Shown here one piece after another: positions 5,091-5,092 of a DNA stretch of 5,092 nt. This DNA comes from CAZGUG01 sp964529035 (lineage in GTDB: Bacteria > Bacillota > Clostridia > Ch29). Both the position numbers and the translations under genes were made by a program. How positions within the stretch are numbered: the first letter of the stretch is position 1; the number at the start of each line of letters is the position of its first letter. Location of the stretch: the NCBI GenBank assembly GCA_964529035.1, contig CAZGUG010000085.1, forward strand, positions 1-5,092. The letters are read 5' to 3'. The notes below the pieces were generated by a model. The model was not told the origin of the DNA. It worked only from the letters and a program-made list of their open reading frames with translations, and did no database searches.

Positions 5091-5092
5091 AG

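Overview
The window carries an amino-sugar (UDP-GlcNAc precursor) locus on the + strand: an intact glmM, followed by two consecutive cassettes that each consist of a glmS ribozyme leader and a glmS-family coding sequence. The gene order, the glmS self-cleaving ribozymes, strong AGGAG-type ribosome binding sites and frequent ATA and AGG codons point to a Gram-positive Firmicute, probably a clostridial lineage (Peptococcaceae or Thermoanaerobacterales-like). This lineage guess is inference; no rRNA or other marker is present.

Layout: 1-77 is the glmM upstream region. 78-1421 is glmM. 1422-1694 is a gene-free leader holding a small hairpin, a dispersed GGGAC...GTCCC repeat, an SD-like block and a glmS ribozyme with cleavage predicted at 1520/1521. 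1695-2804 is an isomerase-only glmS that lacks the whole glutaminase domain. 2805-3187 is a second gene-free leader with a candidate promoter, the same repeat types and a second glmS ribozyme (cleavage at 3016/3017). 3188-5017 is full-length glmS. 5018-5092 holds a closing hairpin repeat and an AT-rich tail that echoes the start of the window.

GlmS makes glucosamine-6-phosphate from fructose-6-phosphate and glutamine, and GlmM converts it to glucosamine-1-phosphate for cell-wall precursors. The glmS ribozyme cuts its own mRNA when GlcN6P is abundant, so both GlmS-type genes are expected to be shut down by the pathway product while glmM is not.

The most unusual point is the first glmS copy. 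It starts with the four residues MCGI of a normal GlmS and jumps directly to the residue equivalent to Glu244 of the full copy, an exact in-frame loss of 239 codons. The rest is intact, keeps the isomerase catalytic residues, and is about 62% identical to the full copy by a gapless alignment done by eye. The two ribozymes have identical cores, while paired positions in several stems have changed together, so both appear to be kept functional. The pair looks like an old tandem duplication in which one copy became a ribozyme-controlled, glutaminase-free sugar-phosphate isomerase, possibly ammonia-using, deaminating, or a partner subunit of the full enzyme.
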